DNA from: Amborella trichopoda
Taxonomy: Eukaryota > Streptophyta > Magnoliopsida > Amborellales > Amborellaceae
Assembly: GCF_000471905.2 (NCBI RefSeq)
Contig: NW_006494789.1
Location: 6,406,966 to 6,470,965 of the forward strand
DNA: 64,000 nt
Direction of reading: 5' to 3'
Both the position numbers and the translations under genes were made by a program. The notes under the pieces are model-generated. The model had not been told where the DNA came from and ran no database searches. It worked only from the letters and a program-made list of their open reading frames with translations. Of this stretch, positions 34,425 through 46,340 are shown piece after piece (position 1 is the stretch's first letter; each line of letters opens with the position of its first letter).

Positions 34425-35215
34425 GTTGTGCGAACCAGTAAGTAGTAAGCAGCTTTGGTTAATCGATCAACCACGACTCAGATACTATCATGCCCCACAC
34501 TTGTTCTTGGTAAACCAGAAACAAAGTCCAATGTGATGTGTTCCCATTTCAACTCTGGTATGGGCAAGGGTTGTAGCAGCCCAGTAGCTTTTTGATGTTT
34601 TGCCTTCACTTGCTGGCACGTCAAATACTTTGCAATATATTGTGCCACATTTTGCTTCATGTTATTCCACTAGAAGGTCTTTTTCAAGTCTTGGTACATC
34701 TTCGTACTCCCAGGGTGTACCGTGTAGCAGGAGTGATGTGCTTCCTCTAGGACAACCCTTTTTATTTTCTCCTCATTAGGAACACACACTCTGTCCTTAA
34801 ACCCTAACAAGTCATCACTGCTCATGGAGAAACCCTCTTTTCCTTCCATTTTCAGTTCTTTAAGGGTTTTTTATCAGCTGGGGATCTTCTTTTTCGGCAG
34901 TTATGATTTGTTGAAAGAGTTGGGGTTCCATCCTTAAACACAACAGCATTCCTTTTCCCTCACTACGGGGCTGAGATGGGTGCCACTCCACCACATCCTC
35001 TAATAGCTTCATTTATCGAACCATCAAATGTGCCATGGAGGCCACAACTTTTCAACTTAAGGCGTCCGTTACTATGTTAGTCTTGCCTGATTGGTAATCA
35101 ATTGTACGGTCCTAATTATTCAATAAGTCCATCCATCTTTTATGCCTCATATTTAACAATTTCTAGGAAGATAGGTAGTTGAGGCTCTTGTGGTCCATGA
35201 ACACTTTAACCTGGG
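34425..35215 (-). pseudogene. C2 integrase core/zinc region and RNase H remnant
   Basis: Minus strand. Integrase zinc-binding and core start near 34480-34660 (CQQVKAKHQKATGLLQPLP, then WEHITLDFVSGLPRT). An RNase H remnant near 35150-35215 shows VFMDHKSLNYLSS. It continues the integrase interrupted by T2 at 15363. Broken. Confidence 0.8.
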
Positions 35216-35620
35216 CCCCATAGCAGTGATGCCTCGAGATTTTTAACTGCAGTTGACAGGTGCATGGTGTGTAACCAATCAATGCCTAGAATCACATCAA
35301 AGTCTTGAATATCTAGGTGGATTAGATCCATAGGGAGGTCGCACCCATCAATTGAAGATTACACTGACTATATACTCTATCAGTTTCTAAAGGGCCTCCC
35401 ACAAGCATGCATACTACTAAAGTATAATTGAGACATGCAGGCGCAACATTCATGTAACTGGCAAAAAGGGGTGCAACAAAAGAGTGAGAGGATCTAGGGT
35501 CAATCAAGACTTTAGCGTTAATATCACAAATTGAGAGCATACCTCTGATCACCGAGGTGGATGCCTTGGCCTCTTGTTCAGTGAGTGCAAACACTCATCC
35601 TTGGGTCTTCGAGCAATCCT
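35216..35620 (-). pseudogene. C2 protease remnant
   Basis: Minus strand. The aspartic-protease active-site context VLIDPRSSHSFV lies near 35480-35515. It is followed by the VILGIDWL motif (about 35270-35300) that marks the protease-RT boundary in Ty3/gypsy polyproteins. Broken. Confidence 0.75.
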
Positions 35621-36660
35621 TGGCCTTCATCATGGGGTAGTCCCTCGCTCAGTGGCTAGTTTTGCCGCATTGCAGACATACATTCTTCTTTCGGTAGCAT
35701 TCTGTGGCAATAAGATTGCTTCTCCAACAATAAGTATAAATCGGGCGTCAGTCAGTGTCCATATTACCCGGAAGACTCTTTGAGATCCTCGGGTCAGGTG
35801 GGTAGGGCTTTCCCTTGGCGTTTCTCCTCTCAAACTGCCGGGGTTTCTTCCCAAACTTTCCCAACGACACCGCTTTCCTTTTTCCTTCCTCCCTTAACCT
35901 GCGATCCTCGTAGTCTTTTCCCATCTTCAGAGTATGGTCTACCATCGGGGTGTACGACTTTATATTGGTCGACATCACTATACTCCTGATATCTTGTCGC
36001 AAGCCCCTTTCAAATTTAGTTGTTTTTCGTGCCTCAGTATATATGATCTGAGGCGCATAACTAGATAGCTCTGTAAACCGGGCGGTGTATTGTTCAACTG
36101 TCATACCCCCTTGCAGAATTTCAATAAATGCTACTTCCTTCCTTTCCTTGATCGAATCGGGGAAGTAATTCTCATTAAATGTTGCCAAGAAGTTTTCCCT
36201 GGTGACCTTGGTCTCTGTTTCCCTCCTAGTTTTCTTCACCGAGTCGCACCAGTACTTTGCTTCACCTTATAGTATAAAGGCCCCTAGCCTGACTTTTTGC
36301 TCATCCGAGCAGTGTAATACTTCTAAGATCTTCTCTATCTGTTTCTTCCACATATCAGCCTTCTCCACTCCTCCATACACCAAAAAGATTTGGGGTGCCA
36401 TTCTCCTAAACCTCTCCATGAGGCTCCTGTCATTTTCGCTCGAGTGTAGGGGTAGACTGGGTTGGCATCGATTCCTTCACCATCTGGGTCATAGCCCCCA
36501 AAGTCCTATAAACTCGTTGAGTGCCTTAATGTTGTCATTACTGGAACTCGCATTGTGGGTACCGCGCTTTCAGCATCCTTAACCTAGTCATAGGGACACC
36601 CAGTCACTTGCCTACCCCAAAACTAATATGAGGACTCTCCTAAAATTCCTCGGCCAAGAA
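35621..36660 (-). pseudogene. C2 gag and zinc-knuckle remnant
   Basis: Minus strand. The gag capsid block (NFLATFNENYFPDSIKERK, EILQGGMTVEQYTARFTELS) spans about 35950-36210. A basic tail follows (KMGKDYEDRRLREEGKRK, about 35870-35940), then a CLQCGKTSH-type knuckle near 35650-35680. This is the usual Tekay/Del gag arrangement, next to the primer site at 36674. The upstream part to 36660 is gag N-terminal and leader. Broken. Confidence 0.8.
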
Positions 36661-36673
36661 TCCTATCCTGATG

Positions 36674-36685
36674 GCTCTGATACCA
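36674..36685 (-). other. Primer-binding site of C2 (tRNA-iMet type)
   Basis: TGGTATCAGAGC on the minus strand, 4 bp inside the 5' LTR boundary at 36690. This is the standard primer site of most plant chromoviruses and distinguishes C from T elements. Confidence 0.9.
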
Positions 36686-36689
36686 TATT

Positions 36690-38528
36690 TGTCACAACCC
36701 TGCCCCTTACCTCTTTACCTTACGTGGTGATCGGCGATCGAGCGCGGTTTCGTGAATCCAATGTAACGTTTGTCACTCAAGAAGGAGTGGACTCAACGCT
36801 TTTATTTTTGGTAATCGAGCAAACCGTAGAAAAGAATTGGAACAATAACTCAACTAGAAGATAAGCAAAGAAAATCCCATACACCCAAATTCATAATATA
36901 TAAAAATCTTCTAAAATATTACATTCGGTTCGGGGTATCTAGGCCAAAAATTACATGTGCCAACAAAGAAAAAAAACCCAGGGTCAAACAACCAGGACAT
37001 AAACAGGATTTAAGCACCTTCTTCACGAAAACTAACTTCGTCTTCCAGCCACAAAACACAAACTCTCAGCCTTGCCCTTGTTGCTATCAATCTACAAGGA
37101 GAGGAGAGATAATGGGATGAGCTATACAGCCTAGTAAGCAGGTCTAGTGTTATGCATCTATCGTGATTCTATCTATGTGTGATAACAGTTCAATCCATCA
37201 ATATGAAGTAATAGTTTGGCATATGTGAATATCAAGTCAAGACATGGAGTGTGAACATTTCATTTAAATGACAATTATCATTAAATCAGTGAGATCAGAA
37301 GCATTCGATCAGTGAATTCATTGATTATTCAATCATTGTAATACCAAACATTCCTTACACAAAAATTCGATTTTTACTCATGCACTCCTTAAATCACCTA
37401 CTCCCACAGTAGAGGACCTATCTATCAGGCTAAGCCAATCCTGTTGCTTAAGACTCCACCAGCATACAGGAGGGAGGGTAATGACAAGTGAGTTAATCCA
37501 CTAGGTAATACCCTCAACACACTCACACAGTCCCCCGCACGCATTGTGGGTTCGATAGGTCCTTACCTTGCAAGGCATCAATCTATTCATTTCACGAATC
37601 TAGGGTGCGACTCTCTATCCTCTCCCTCAACCTGTTCCTATCATTATACATGATAGGGGATATGCCGACATCACTTTCCTTACTACCGATTAGTGTCCCA
37701 TCGCGTAGCAGGTAATATCATAACAATATCCACTACCGGTGCGTGTCCCATCACATAATTGCCAATATCAATAAAAGTAGTGGTCATTCATAACAGTTTC
37801 CACTACTAGTGAGTGTCCCACCGTGTAGTGGCCAATATCAATATAAGCAGTGGCCATTCAATGCCTCATAGCAAATGAATCACAATCTCATCAGTTAATG
37901 TTTCATACCGATGAATCATATTTCATCATAACATCGTAGCATTTAGCAAAAGATATTTATTTCATACGCTTTTACGGCGCATTTAGGAATAAGTCTTTTC
38001 AACAGCATTTAACGTTCATTATGAACTCATTTCATCAATATTAGGCTCAAATAGAAAGAGGGAACTGGTCGTCAAAGGTGAGGGGGAGGGCTTAAGTACC
38101 CACGGTTTGTGGGATTCACTGTGCGTGATGCAATTACATGTTTCTCTTACACGTACAGGGGTTTTACTTTTACACAATCGGTGCTGTAGTTTCGTCTTAC
38201 ACAGTTGGTGCTGCATTTTCCTCTTACACAACCGACGCTACGTTTTCCTCTTACACAGCCGGCATTGTGTTTTCCTCTTACACAGTCGGCGTTGCGTTTC
38301 ACTCTTACACAGCCGATGCTGCGTTTTCCTCTCACACAGCCGGCATTGGGTTTCCTTTACACAGCCGGTGCTGAGTTTCCTTTACCCAGCCGGCGCTGAT
38401 TCTCCTTTACACAGCTGGCGCTACGTTTCATTTACACAGTCGACGTTGCTCTAATCGACGCTAGGCCTCTGCCTTTTTTTCCCTCGTCGTGCGCGTCATT
38501 GAACTGGGAGAAAATTGTGACCCTTACA
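36690..38528 (-). repeat. 5' LTR of C2
   Basis: TGTCACAACC...GTGACCCTTACA, about 1.8 kb and shorter than its partner at 11706-14383. It carries the 27-bp minisatellite at 38150-38450. A second copy of its right half exists at 54898-57103. Confidence 0.9.
38150..38450. repeat. 27-bp minisatellite in C2 5' LTR
   Basis: About eleven copies of TTTTCCTCTTACACAGCCGG + CGCTGCG type. Long open frames here (38107-38454) are products of the repeat. Confidence 0.85.
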
Positions 38529-38533
38529 GGTGA
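38529..38533. repeat. Target site duplication GGTGA, right copy (C2)
   Basis: Directly after CCCTTACA. It pairs with 11701-11705. Confidence 0.9.
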
Positions 38534-39420
38534 TCTTCCCAGTTTCTCTAAAAATCTATAACACTGGCCCTGAGCATATCTTCCAGGGTCTTAATGGTCC
38601 TCTCTGATTGACTATCAAATTGGGGGTGGAAAGTTGTACTGAAAGTCTAGTCCCCATGGCCAACTGCAGATTGTTTCAAAACCTCGAAGTAAATCTAGAG
38701 TCTCTATCAGATACAATAGTAACAGGCACCCCATGAAGACTTACTATCTCCTTGATGTAAAGTTGGGCTAACATGTCCAAGGTATAAGTAGTGTGGACCG
38801 GTAAGAAATGAGCAGCTTTAGTGAGTCAGTCTACAATAACCCAATTACTACCGTGCCCCAACCTTGATCTAGGTAAGCTGGAAACGAAATCCATGGCTAT
38901 GTGCTCCTATTTCCATACCGGCACAGGTAAGGACTGTAAGTGTCCAACAGGCTTCTGATGTTCAGCCTTCACTTGTTGACACATCAAACACTTAGAAACA
39001 AACTACGCTACATCGTTCTTCATATTATTCTAATGTGCCTCTTCCAAAATAGTAATGTGCCTCTTCCAAAATAGTCCTTTTTACCTCCTCATCGTTCTTC
39101 ATATTATTCTAATGTGCCTCTTCCAAAATAGTAATGTCTCTCTTCCAAAATAGACACAAACTCAACCTTTGAATCTTAGTATTTCATCATCGCCTCACAC
39201 AATATCCTCTTTTCCTTTTGACTTTATTTCGTCGAGAATTTTCATGAGCTGAGGATCTTCCTTTAGCGCTACCCGGATTTGTTGAAAGATATGGGACTCT
39301 ACTCTTATACATGAATTTATTATTTGTCCATCATCAAGGGAAAGAACTGGGTGCCATTCTACCGCATCTTCCAATAGTTTCATCTCTTGGACGATCATGT
39401 GGGCTACTGACACCATGGGC
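38534..39420 (-). pseudogene. C1 integrase core and upstream linker (remnant, continued)
   Basis: Minus strand, continuing C1 from 11705. Integrase core and zinc regions lie at about 38780-39030. The RNase H-integrase linker lies at about 39200-39400 (EDPQLMKILDEIKSKG near 39200-39265). Local short repeats of TAATGTGCCTCTTCCAAAAT occur at 39031-39160. The element stops at 39420 where Ta begins. A diverged second copy is at 57105-57990. Broken. Confidence 0.8.
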
Positions 39421-39713
39421 TTGTTAGGTGCCTCGAGCTCACCCTCTAGATCAGGATGATCAAGCGGCACCCGTCTAGGGTTTCAGGGAGACTCGAGACT
39501 TTGAGATCGCTCTCTCGAGAACCTCATTCAAGAACAAGGGCAGGTATTACCAACCAACGAGAGAGGAATTTAAGGTGGGTTCGAGACTTACTTGGGCAGG
39601 CTCCCGTGGGCGCCTTCGTTGATCATAAAGAAAGCCCTCCAGTCATAAACTTGGTTTGAAATCGCCTCCCTTGGCCTGTATTCTCCTATATTAAGCAACA
39701 ACACATATATGGC
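39421..39713 (-). mobile_element. Ta: terminal U5 piece of a Tat/Ogre-like LTR, interrupted by T3
   Basis: Minus-strand LTR terminus directly after C1 integrase (GGGC|TTGTTAGGTGCC). It runs 293 bp, ends in ATGGC (39709-39713), and is cut by T3. The second copy of this piece (57991-58282) is followed after the solo LTR by the expected continuation of the same LTR (60995-62869), which shows that it is part of a full Ta LTR. Confidence 0.75.
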
Positions 39714-42412
39714 TGGTTAGGTGCCTCGACCTCACCTTTCGGATCGATATGATCTGTCGACACGTATCTCGAGTTTTTAGCGAACCCACGATTTGAGATC
39801 GCTCTTTTAGAACCTTGGTCAAGAGCAAGGGCGGGTATACCAACCGATGAGAGAGGAATTTAAGGTGGGTTAAGGACTTACTCAAGCTAGCTCGTGTGGG
39901 CGCCCTCTTAAATCACGAACAAAGCCCCCCAGCTGCTTTAGCTAGCTCGGAATCGCCTCCCTTGACCTGTAATCCTCTTGTTTTCTACATAACACTTCTA
40001 TGGTTAATTGGCGAGGCAAGTGGTCCGTAGAGACCCACCCTTGTCTTAGGGCATCACATGCTCATTTGAGGGAGTGATGAAACGGAAGGCTTCCATTAAA
40101 GAAAGAAAGGAGAAAGAAACTTGACGAAGGGGTGAGACTAGCATGACGGCTAGAAAGCTATCGACTCGGAGTGGTAGCAAGACGAGTATGGCTCTCAAGA
40201 CAAGCACGATGTCAATACTACTCTAATATGAGACCGATATAATGGCACTAAGCTATGTCTACCCTCAATCAAGTAAGGGGAGAAAAGACTGAAGTGACGA
40301 AAAGGGAACTAAGAGAAAGAGAGCAAGACGACGGAAGGGGAAGGACCCAGACGACAATGTGTTTCGCCGATGATATCATGAGAACTCGTCGCGTCCCTTG
40401 CAGGCGGCGACGACTTCTAGTGAGGCTCACAATGATAACTCCCCATGAGGCACACAGTGCTAGTCACAGAATATGAGAGGAAGCCCGCAGATGGCAATGA
40501 GCATTGCCATTATCAAAGCGAGGAAGAAACACATCCCTTGCGAACAACGATGACTTCTAACGAGGCGCACAATGAAAACTTCCCGTGAGGTGCACAATGA
40601 TGAGCATAGAGCGACACAGAAAGAGCCTACACGTGATGATAGGTATTACCGTGACCGCTTTGCAAACAACGATGGACATAGTTGCCTGCAATAGTCTCAT
40701 GTCAAGGTGAAGCTCCCACAGACGGCAATAGGCTTCACAGCCCGTGTTCCTCTCTAAGACGTTGAGGATTCGTCCACGGACGGCGATGAGCTGCGCCATC
40801 TGCAAGTCTCACCGATAAGTAGAGATGAAGATAGAGGAGGAGGAGAGCTCGAGCATGGTGCTGCCATCACCATGCGTGAATTGTGAGATCACCGAAGAGG
40901 CATGCACGGTAATGCCACTATCGTGCATGGCCTCTGAGGCAAACTCAGGTGGAGGGGAGGAGGAAGAGAGAAGAGAAGAGAGAGAAGAAGAAAAGAAAAG
41001 GAGGAGAGAAGATTTACCTAGAACGTAAGGGTACCGATCCAAAAGTTTCTCTCACCTTACTCTCTCTCAAACGTAGACCAACAATGAGAAGAAAGAGAAA
41101 TTGTATTAAGTAAATACTCTCCCTTTTGGGAAAGGTTGAGTCCTCCAGTGCATACCGTGCGTACAATGATGGTACATATATATAGAATTTACCCCAAACA
41201 TGAGTGGATGATCAAAAGTAACCCTAATTGCTAGAAATTAAGATTAAATTGAATTAAAAGAGATTTGAAAATAGAGTGAAAAATGACAGATTTGCCCCTT
41301 CTTAACAATTAGCTGAATTTCATAACAGTCCCTGAGTTGCCCTAGAACTTGTGTGATCTTGCATGGATGATTCAAGGTCGTTTTGATGCCCGGTTGATCG
41401 AAAGATGATTGTTTTCTTGTAGGGCTCGGCATGAAGATTGATTTGATACCAACTTCGAGCCATGGATCGTATTTTTAGTGTACGATCATGTGACTTGAAA
41501 TTTGAATGGATCTTGAAACTTCAGATCGATAGTGTGCACGTTCCTCGATGTTATTCGATGATTTCTTTGTTAGATCACACTGAGCATGCTGTTATGATCA
41601 CAGGGCAACAAACACAGCTTGATTCTGTGCTCGAACGAAGATTTTGCAACCTTGGAATTTTCAATAGAATCTGGAATTCCAACGACAGTGGCTTTATCGG
41701 CATCAAGTGCGAAATCCTACCGCTTCTAATGTACGTGGTTTAGGTCTGAAATGGCCCGAGACCTTACGCACGTGATGGAATTGGTCTCCCGTCGATCGGG
41801 CTCACGAGTAGTGTGATTCAGTCGCTCAAGCGAGGCACGACGCTGCTAAATTTCCTGCATTTGCTTCACTAATCAACAACTTTTCTCTAGCTTTTATTTT
41901 CGCTCGGGTATCATCACGGGGCAAGCCACATATCGAATCGCTCATCTTGATCCGATGAACGTGCTCACCAAATTTGAGCATGATCCGACTTGAGATGAGG
42001 GAGATACATCGAAAGTCATTGCTCATCGGAATAGCGTCCGACTACTCCTATTTCCCTCTTTTTCCTATAACATCTTCTTGTAGTGTTTGTTTGAGCTAAA
42101 ATTTGACTCCTTGGGGTTTTCAACCATGACGGATCCAATGGCGATGGTCTCATAGCAAATAGAGAAACCAAAAATGTAGCTCTAGTTATAGGGTCCATTC
42201 CAGGGTGCTAGGGGCCGATTTTGCCGGAACTGTTTCTAGTCTACACTGCCTCAGACATGTGGGAATGAGATGAAACTCGGTAGGAGTCTTTTAAGAGTCC
42301 TCATGAAGATCATGGCCAGTTCTGGGGCTATTATGAGACTGTCAAGATTTGCATTGTTTGCTAGGCTTTTATTGAGTGGGGGTGCCATGATGATGAAAAA
42401 TATCTTCCAACA
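39714..42412 (-). repeat. 3' LTR of T3
   Basis: TGTTGGAAGATA...CACCTAACCA on the minus strand, about 2.7 kb. It is nearly the same length as the solo LTR at 58283-60989 (2707 bp). In a 250-bp stretch the two differ at about 12-13% by eye. A TATA-like run lies at 41177-41184. Confidence 0.85.
41177..41184 (-). promoter_or_regulatory. TATA-like element in T3 LTR
   Basis: TATATATA in the minus-strand context AATTCTATATATATG, aligned with the TATA box of the T1 and T2 LTRs. Confidence 0.5.
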
Positions 42413-44179
42413 ACATGCTCCGTCGAATGTTGTTCTTCGAGAGAATCGAGAAGTGTAATCATTCAGGAAGTTTGAGGGATCTTGTCGAAGTCCTCACCCT
42501 TAAGGAACTATTTGTGATTTTGAAGCATGAGGCCTTTGTAAGGACCACCTTAGACAAAATCAGGCCCGAGGGATCTTGTCAAAATCCTCACCCTCTAGGG
42601 ACTATTTATGATTCTGAAGCATGAGCCCTTTGTAGGGACCTCCTTAGATAGAATCAGGCCTGAGGGATCTTATCAATGTTCTTACCCTCGAGGGACTATT
42701 TGTGATTCTGAAGCATGAGGCCTTTGTAGGGACCTCCTCGGACAGAATCAAGCCTGAGGGATCTTGTCGAAGTCCTCACCCTCTAAGGACTATTTGTGAT
42801 TCTCAAGCGTGAGGCCTTTGTAGGGACCTCCTCAAACAGAATCAAGCCTATGTGGAGGCCAAGTACTAAGAACCTTTGGTCAGCATTGTTCACTACTACA
42901 GCAGGTTTGCTTTTGATGCTCAGGGTATCTTTGTAAGTCCCATCTAGCAGGGTCAAGTAGGGAGCTTCTGACCTCTGCTGAAAGTCTGGTCCAATGTAGG
43001 CTAGGGTATTTGGTGAGGAATACCCTAAAGCCTATGGCAGGTTAGACTCTAGCTTCGATAGTTTCTTGCCTTAGTGATGGTCTTTAGCATTTCAAAGGGA
43101 TCTTTTGGTCATCGTCCTCAACCTCAAGGACTCTTGTTACTGTTGGTGTTGAAATGTGGGAGCTATTATGCGCAACTCACTCCCTGATGAGCTAATTTGT
43201 GTTGTTGATTGGATGCTGGCATTTGACGCCTTTATGCAGCCCTCATCAGTCGAGATTGTGACTTTTTGGAAATTGGATGTCTGCTGAGACTGTGGTCGAG
43301 CATCAACCTGTTCTATTGGTCCAAGTGCCCTTTCACAGTTTTTCACTGGAACATGGGAAGTGGCACTATAAAGACGGTTTTCACAAACTTCCTTTCTTTC
43401 TGGGCTCTTTTACCCATGACCTTGCAGTCATGTCCACCCTTTTCATCCGTTTTTGCTCAATTTTCCCTTTTGGGGTTTTCACCGCGCCTGGGTTTTGTTT
43501 TCCACGGAACTCTCTTGCTCATGGTTTCGTCACCATGCCCATCCATTGTTTTTACTCATGGCGTTCCCTTGTTCAGGTGTACACCATGCTCTTTTTTGTG
43601 AAGGCATGTTTTTACGATCGTTCCTTCGAGACTTATGCAAAGCCTTTTAACGTCATGCGACCAGGATGTGCACAATAGTTTAGGGTCATACAGCTGGACC
43701 GTAGCGATGGTGAATGGTAGTGAGCGTGGTTGTGGCTTTGACTCACTTTTGAGGAGATGGCACGAGATTGCCTATGAAGAGTTGATGATGAATGAATGGT
43801 GGGTGAATAATGGTGACCCACGAGCTGACGACAAGGATGGGTGGCGAGATGGCTTGCCGTTTTGTTATTATGGGTAAGACTCACTGAGGAATGGTGAAAG
43901 ATGGTAATGATGAATGGACTCACTAGAAAGATAATGAAGGTGGTGCGTGCACACGAACAGGTTGGTTAGGGAAGATGTGCACAAAGATGCTATTAAAAGG
44001 CGTGTGCACATGTATGGTCTCACTGGAGAGGTAATGGAGGTGGTGTGTGCACACGAATGAGTCGGTTAGGGAGGATGTGCATGGAGATGTATGTAAAAGG
44101 GGGTGTGCGCATATGTGGGGGCATCTTTAAGGTCATGCCTCTTAGACCTGGGCGAAGCAATTTAACATCATGCACCAAG
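42413..44179 (-). other. 3' internal tail of T3 (non-coding)
   Basis: This tail is shared with T0, T2 and Ta. It contains the 94-bp repeat (42477-42850) and the conserved TGTCCACCCTTTTCATCCGT stretch (about 43431). Open frames at 43266-43678 lie in this stretch, which is conserved as DNA rather than as a frame. No gene seen. Confidence 0.6.
42477..42850. repeat. 94-bp tandem repeat x4 in T3 tail
   Basis: GGATCTTGTC starts copies at 42477, 42571, 42665 and 42759, each exactly 94 bp apart, with GGGACTATTTGTGATTCTGA inside. The other T tails (T0 near 3450-3500, Ta near 63085-63140) have a single copy, so the array arose in the T3 lineage. Confidence 0.9.
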
Positions 44180-44880
44180 GATGTGCACTATGGTTTAAGG
44201 TCATATAGCTTGGACTGCGATTATGCAGTTTAAAGTCATGCAACTTGGACAATGCAGTTTAAGGTAGTGCAACTAGACCTCCGCTATAGTTTAAGGTCAT
44301 ATAGTTTGGACCATGGATGTGCAATTTAAGGTCATGCAGCATAGACTATGCAGTTTAAGGTCGTACAACTAGACCTCCGCTATAGTTTAAGGTCATATAG
44401 TATTGACCATGGTTGTGTAGTTTAAAGTCATGCAGCGTGGACCATGGTTATGCAGTTTAAAGTCATTCAACTAGGACCATGGCTGTGTAGTTTAAGGTCA
44501 TGCAATGCGGACCGTGGCTATGCAGCTTAGGGTCATACAACATGAACCATGGTTGTGCAGTTTAAGGTCATGCAATGCAGACCGCGGCTGTAGAATTTAA
44601 GGTCACACAATGCTGACCGTGGCTATCCAGTTTAATGTCATGCAACACAGACCATGACTATGCTGTTTAAGGTCATGCAATGTGGGCCATAGTTGTGCAG
44701 TTTAAGGTCATGCAGCACGGACCATGGCTGTGCAGGTTTAGATCATGCAATGAGGACCATGGATGTGCAGTTTAAGGTTATGCAGCATGGACCATGGCTG
44801 TGAATTTTAAGGTCATGTAATGCGAACATGGCAGTGCAGTTTAAGGTCATGCAATGCAGACTGTGGAGTGGTGAAGGAAT
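44180..44880. repeat. 35-bp minisatellite in T3 3' internal region
   Basis: About 18 degenerate copies of GTGCAGTTTAAGGTCATGCA + GCACGGACCATGGCT type. It is the reverse complement of the T2 array at 28640-29330, as expected for an element in the opposite orientation. Confidence 0.85.
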
Positions 44881-45109
44881 GCGACTCCATAGGAAATAGA
44901 GCTATCACCAGAAACTGGACTCCTTGAGGAGTGAGACTTTGATGTAGGGGATGAACTTCTTGAAGAGGTAGAACAATGGTCCAGAGGGGAGTGTCATGAC
45001 ATGATCGCAGCACTAAGTGTTGGATGGCACACGCGGCATTAAGCCTATAATACGCATGCACAGCGCTAGGTACTTGTTGAAGAGCACGACATTAAATACT
45101 AGACGAAGG
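44881..45109. other. T3 spacer between minisatellites
   Basis: Non-coding. No motif recognised. Confidence 0.3.
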
Positions 45110-45510
45110 GCACGGTGATAGCCTCTAGGCAAAGGCGTGTGGCGATGGCCCTCGACGAAGGTGTACGGCGATGGCCCTTTGATGAAGGCATGCGACGATA
45201 GCCTCTGGGCAATGGTGCGCGGCGATGGCCATTGATGAAAGTGCACGACGATGGCCCTTGACGAAGGCGCGCGGCGATGGCCCTTGATGAAGGCGTGTGG
45301 TGACGGCCCAACGATGAAGGCATGCGATGATAGCCTCTAGGCGAAGGCACATGGTGATATCCCTTGACGAAGATGTGCGGCAATAGCTTCTCATTGAAGG
45401 CGCACGGTGATGGCCCTTGACAAAGGCGTGCAGGAATAACCTCTGGGCGAAGGTGCGTGGCGTTGGCCCTTGATGAAGGCGTGCGGCAAAAACTTGTTAT
45501 GTGGTGTGCG
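45110..45510. repeat. 27-bp minisatellite in T3 3' internal region
   Basis: About 14 copies of a unit of the type GGCGATGGCCCTTGACGAAG + GCGTGC, spaced 26-28 bp. A second variant with ATAGCCTCTGGGCGAAGG alternates with it. The long minus-strand frames here are repeat products, not a protein. Confidence 0.8.
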
Positions 45511-45540
45511 GCGATAACCCCTTTCGGGCCTCGGGCTTTT

Positions 45541-45550
45541 CCCCCCCCCG
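45541..45550. repeat. Poly-C run
   Basis: Ten consecutive C bases (45541-45550) at the end of the 27-bp minisatellite in T3. A likely site of sequencing or replication slippage. Confidence 0.9.
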
Positions 45551-45559
45551 ATCTAGTCT

Positions 45560-46340
45560 TATTTCCATTTTGAGATGAGGACTACATTGTCTTTATAGAT
45601 TTATCAAGGGCAGTTTGTGGCACTGCTGCATGTAAGAGGGGAAAAAACCCCCTTTTATTGTTTTACCGAAGGGTAAAACAGTAGAAGAGATTTTTAGAGA
45701 GAGAGAGAGCTAGAGCTTCTGAGAAGGGATTTTGGGTGAGAGCATCCTGGATAAAGCTTGCAGTGAGAGTCTGTTAGAAACTTTTCTTGCGAGCCTCAGG
45801 GGGTCGCAAGTCCTTGCAGTGTGATTGCAAACATCATAAGGGAGTGTCAAGGCTTTCTATGCAAGGAACAGTGTTTCTCGGGGCCTTAGCAAGATTTCCA
45901 TGGTGCTTTTATCGGGGCTTGAGTGTTTCTCTCGTGGTTCCGCGGTTGATGGGAGGATACAGAGAGTTCAAAGGGCTCTATCCGTCCTCTGGCTATTGGA
46001 GGAGCAGAAGGAGTAACAACAATGGTCTTACCGGGCGCTCAGTGGAATTCTGATGAGCTTATGGCGAATTGCTGAAGTGCAGAAGCAGGGAGAAGGGAGA
46101 TCCGCATGGTCTCAGGGAAGCTTTCTGGGGATCCCGGTGGTTTCTCGAAGATAACAAGTGAAAGGCAAGGAAGGGCTTTTCGGTCAATAGGAGCAAGTTC
46201 CCGATGAAGAGGAGAAAAGCCGGTGGGAACCCGAAGGTTTGTGGAGGAGATGAAAGGTCATGAGAAGGTGGATGGTCGTTGCGGGAAGGTATCTAGGGAA
46301 ACTGAAGAAGCACAAGGGTTAATGCCCCCTAGGAATTAGG
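45560..46340 (+). other. Antisense-oriented module in T3 3' internal region
   Basis: Plus strand, antisense to T3. TTTATAGATTTATC is followed by GGGGAAAAAACCCCC, TTTTACCGAAGGGTAAAA and a leader with AGAGAGAGAGAG. A coding-like stretch follows with an open frame at 45787-46053. The order matches T2 27793-27300. The frame product has no recognised domain. Likely remnant of the antisense transcription unit known in the Tat lineage. Confidence 0.45.

Larger units (their letters stand above)
11706..38528 (-). mobile_element. C2: Tekay/Del-like chromovirus with both LTRs, hosting T2
   Basis: Minus-strand fossil with both ends visible. It starts TGTCACGACC at 11706 and ends CCCTTACA at 38528, flanked by GGTGA on both sides (11701-11705 and 38529-38533), a 5-bp target duplication. 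The 3' LTR is 11706-14383 and the 5' LTR 36690-38528. Between them lie gag, zinc knuckle, protease, RNase H and integrase remnants, with T2 inserted in the integrase region (15364-34419). Without T2 the element is about 7.8 kb. The first 180 bp or so of its LTRs differ at about 15% or more by eye, so it is old. It is broken many times. Confidence 0.9.

Noticed and set aside
38107-38454. Long overlapping repetitive open frames that could look like a repeat protein
   Set aside because: They are the translation of a 27-bp DNA repeat (nine codons), open in several frames at once on both strands. The same array gives different frames at 14085 and 56690.
39421-39990. Tandem duplication of the U5 end within one T3 LTR
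   Set aside because: The second copy at 57991-60995 shows two different elements: an outer Ta LTR interrupted by an inner LTR flanked by ATGGC-type target copies.
45013-45394. His/Arg/Pro-rich minus-strand frames
   Set aside because: Translation of a 27-bp minisatellite in T3 non-coding DNA.
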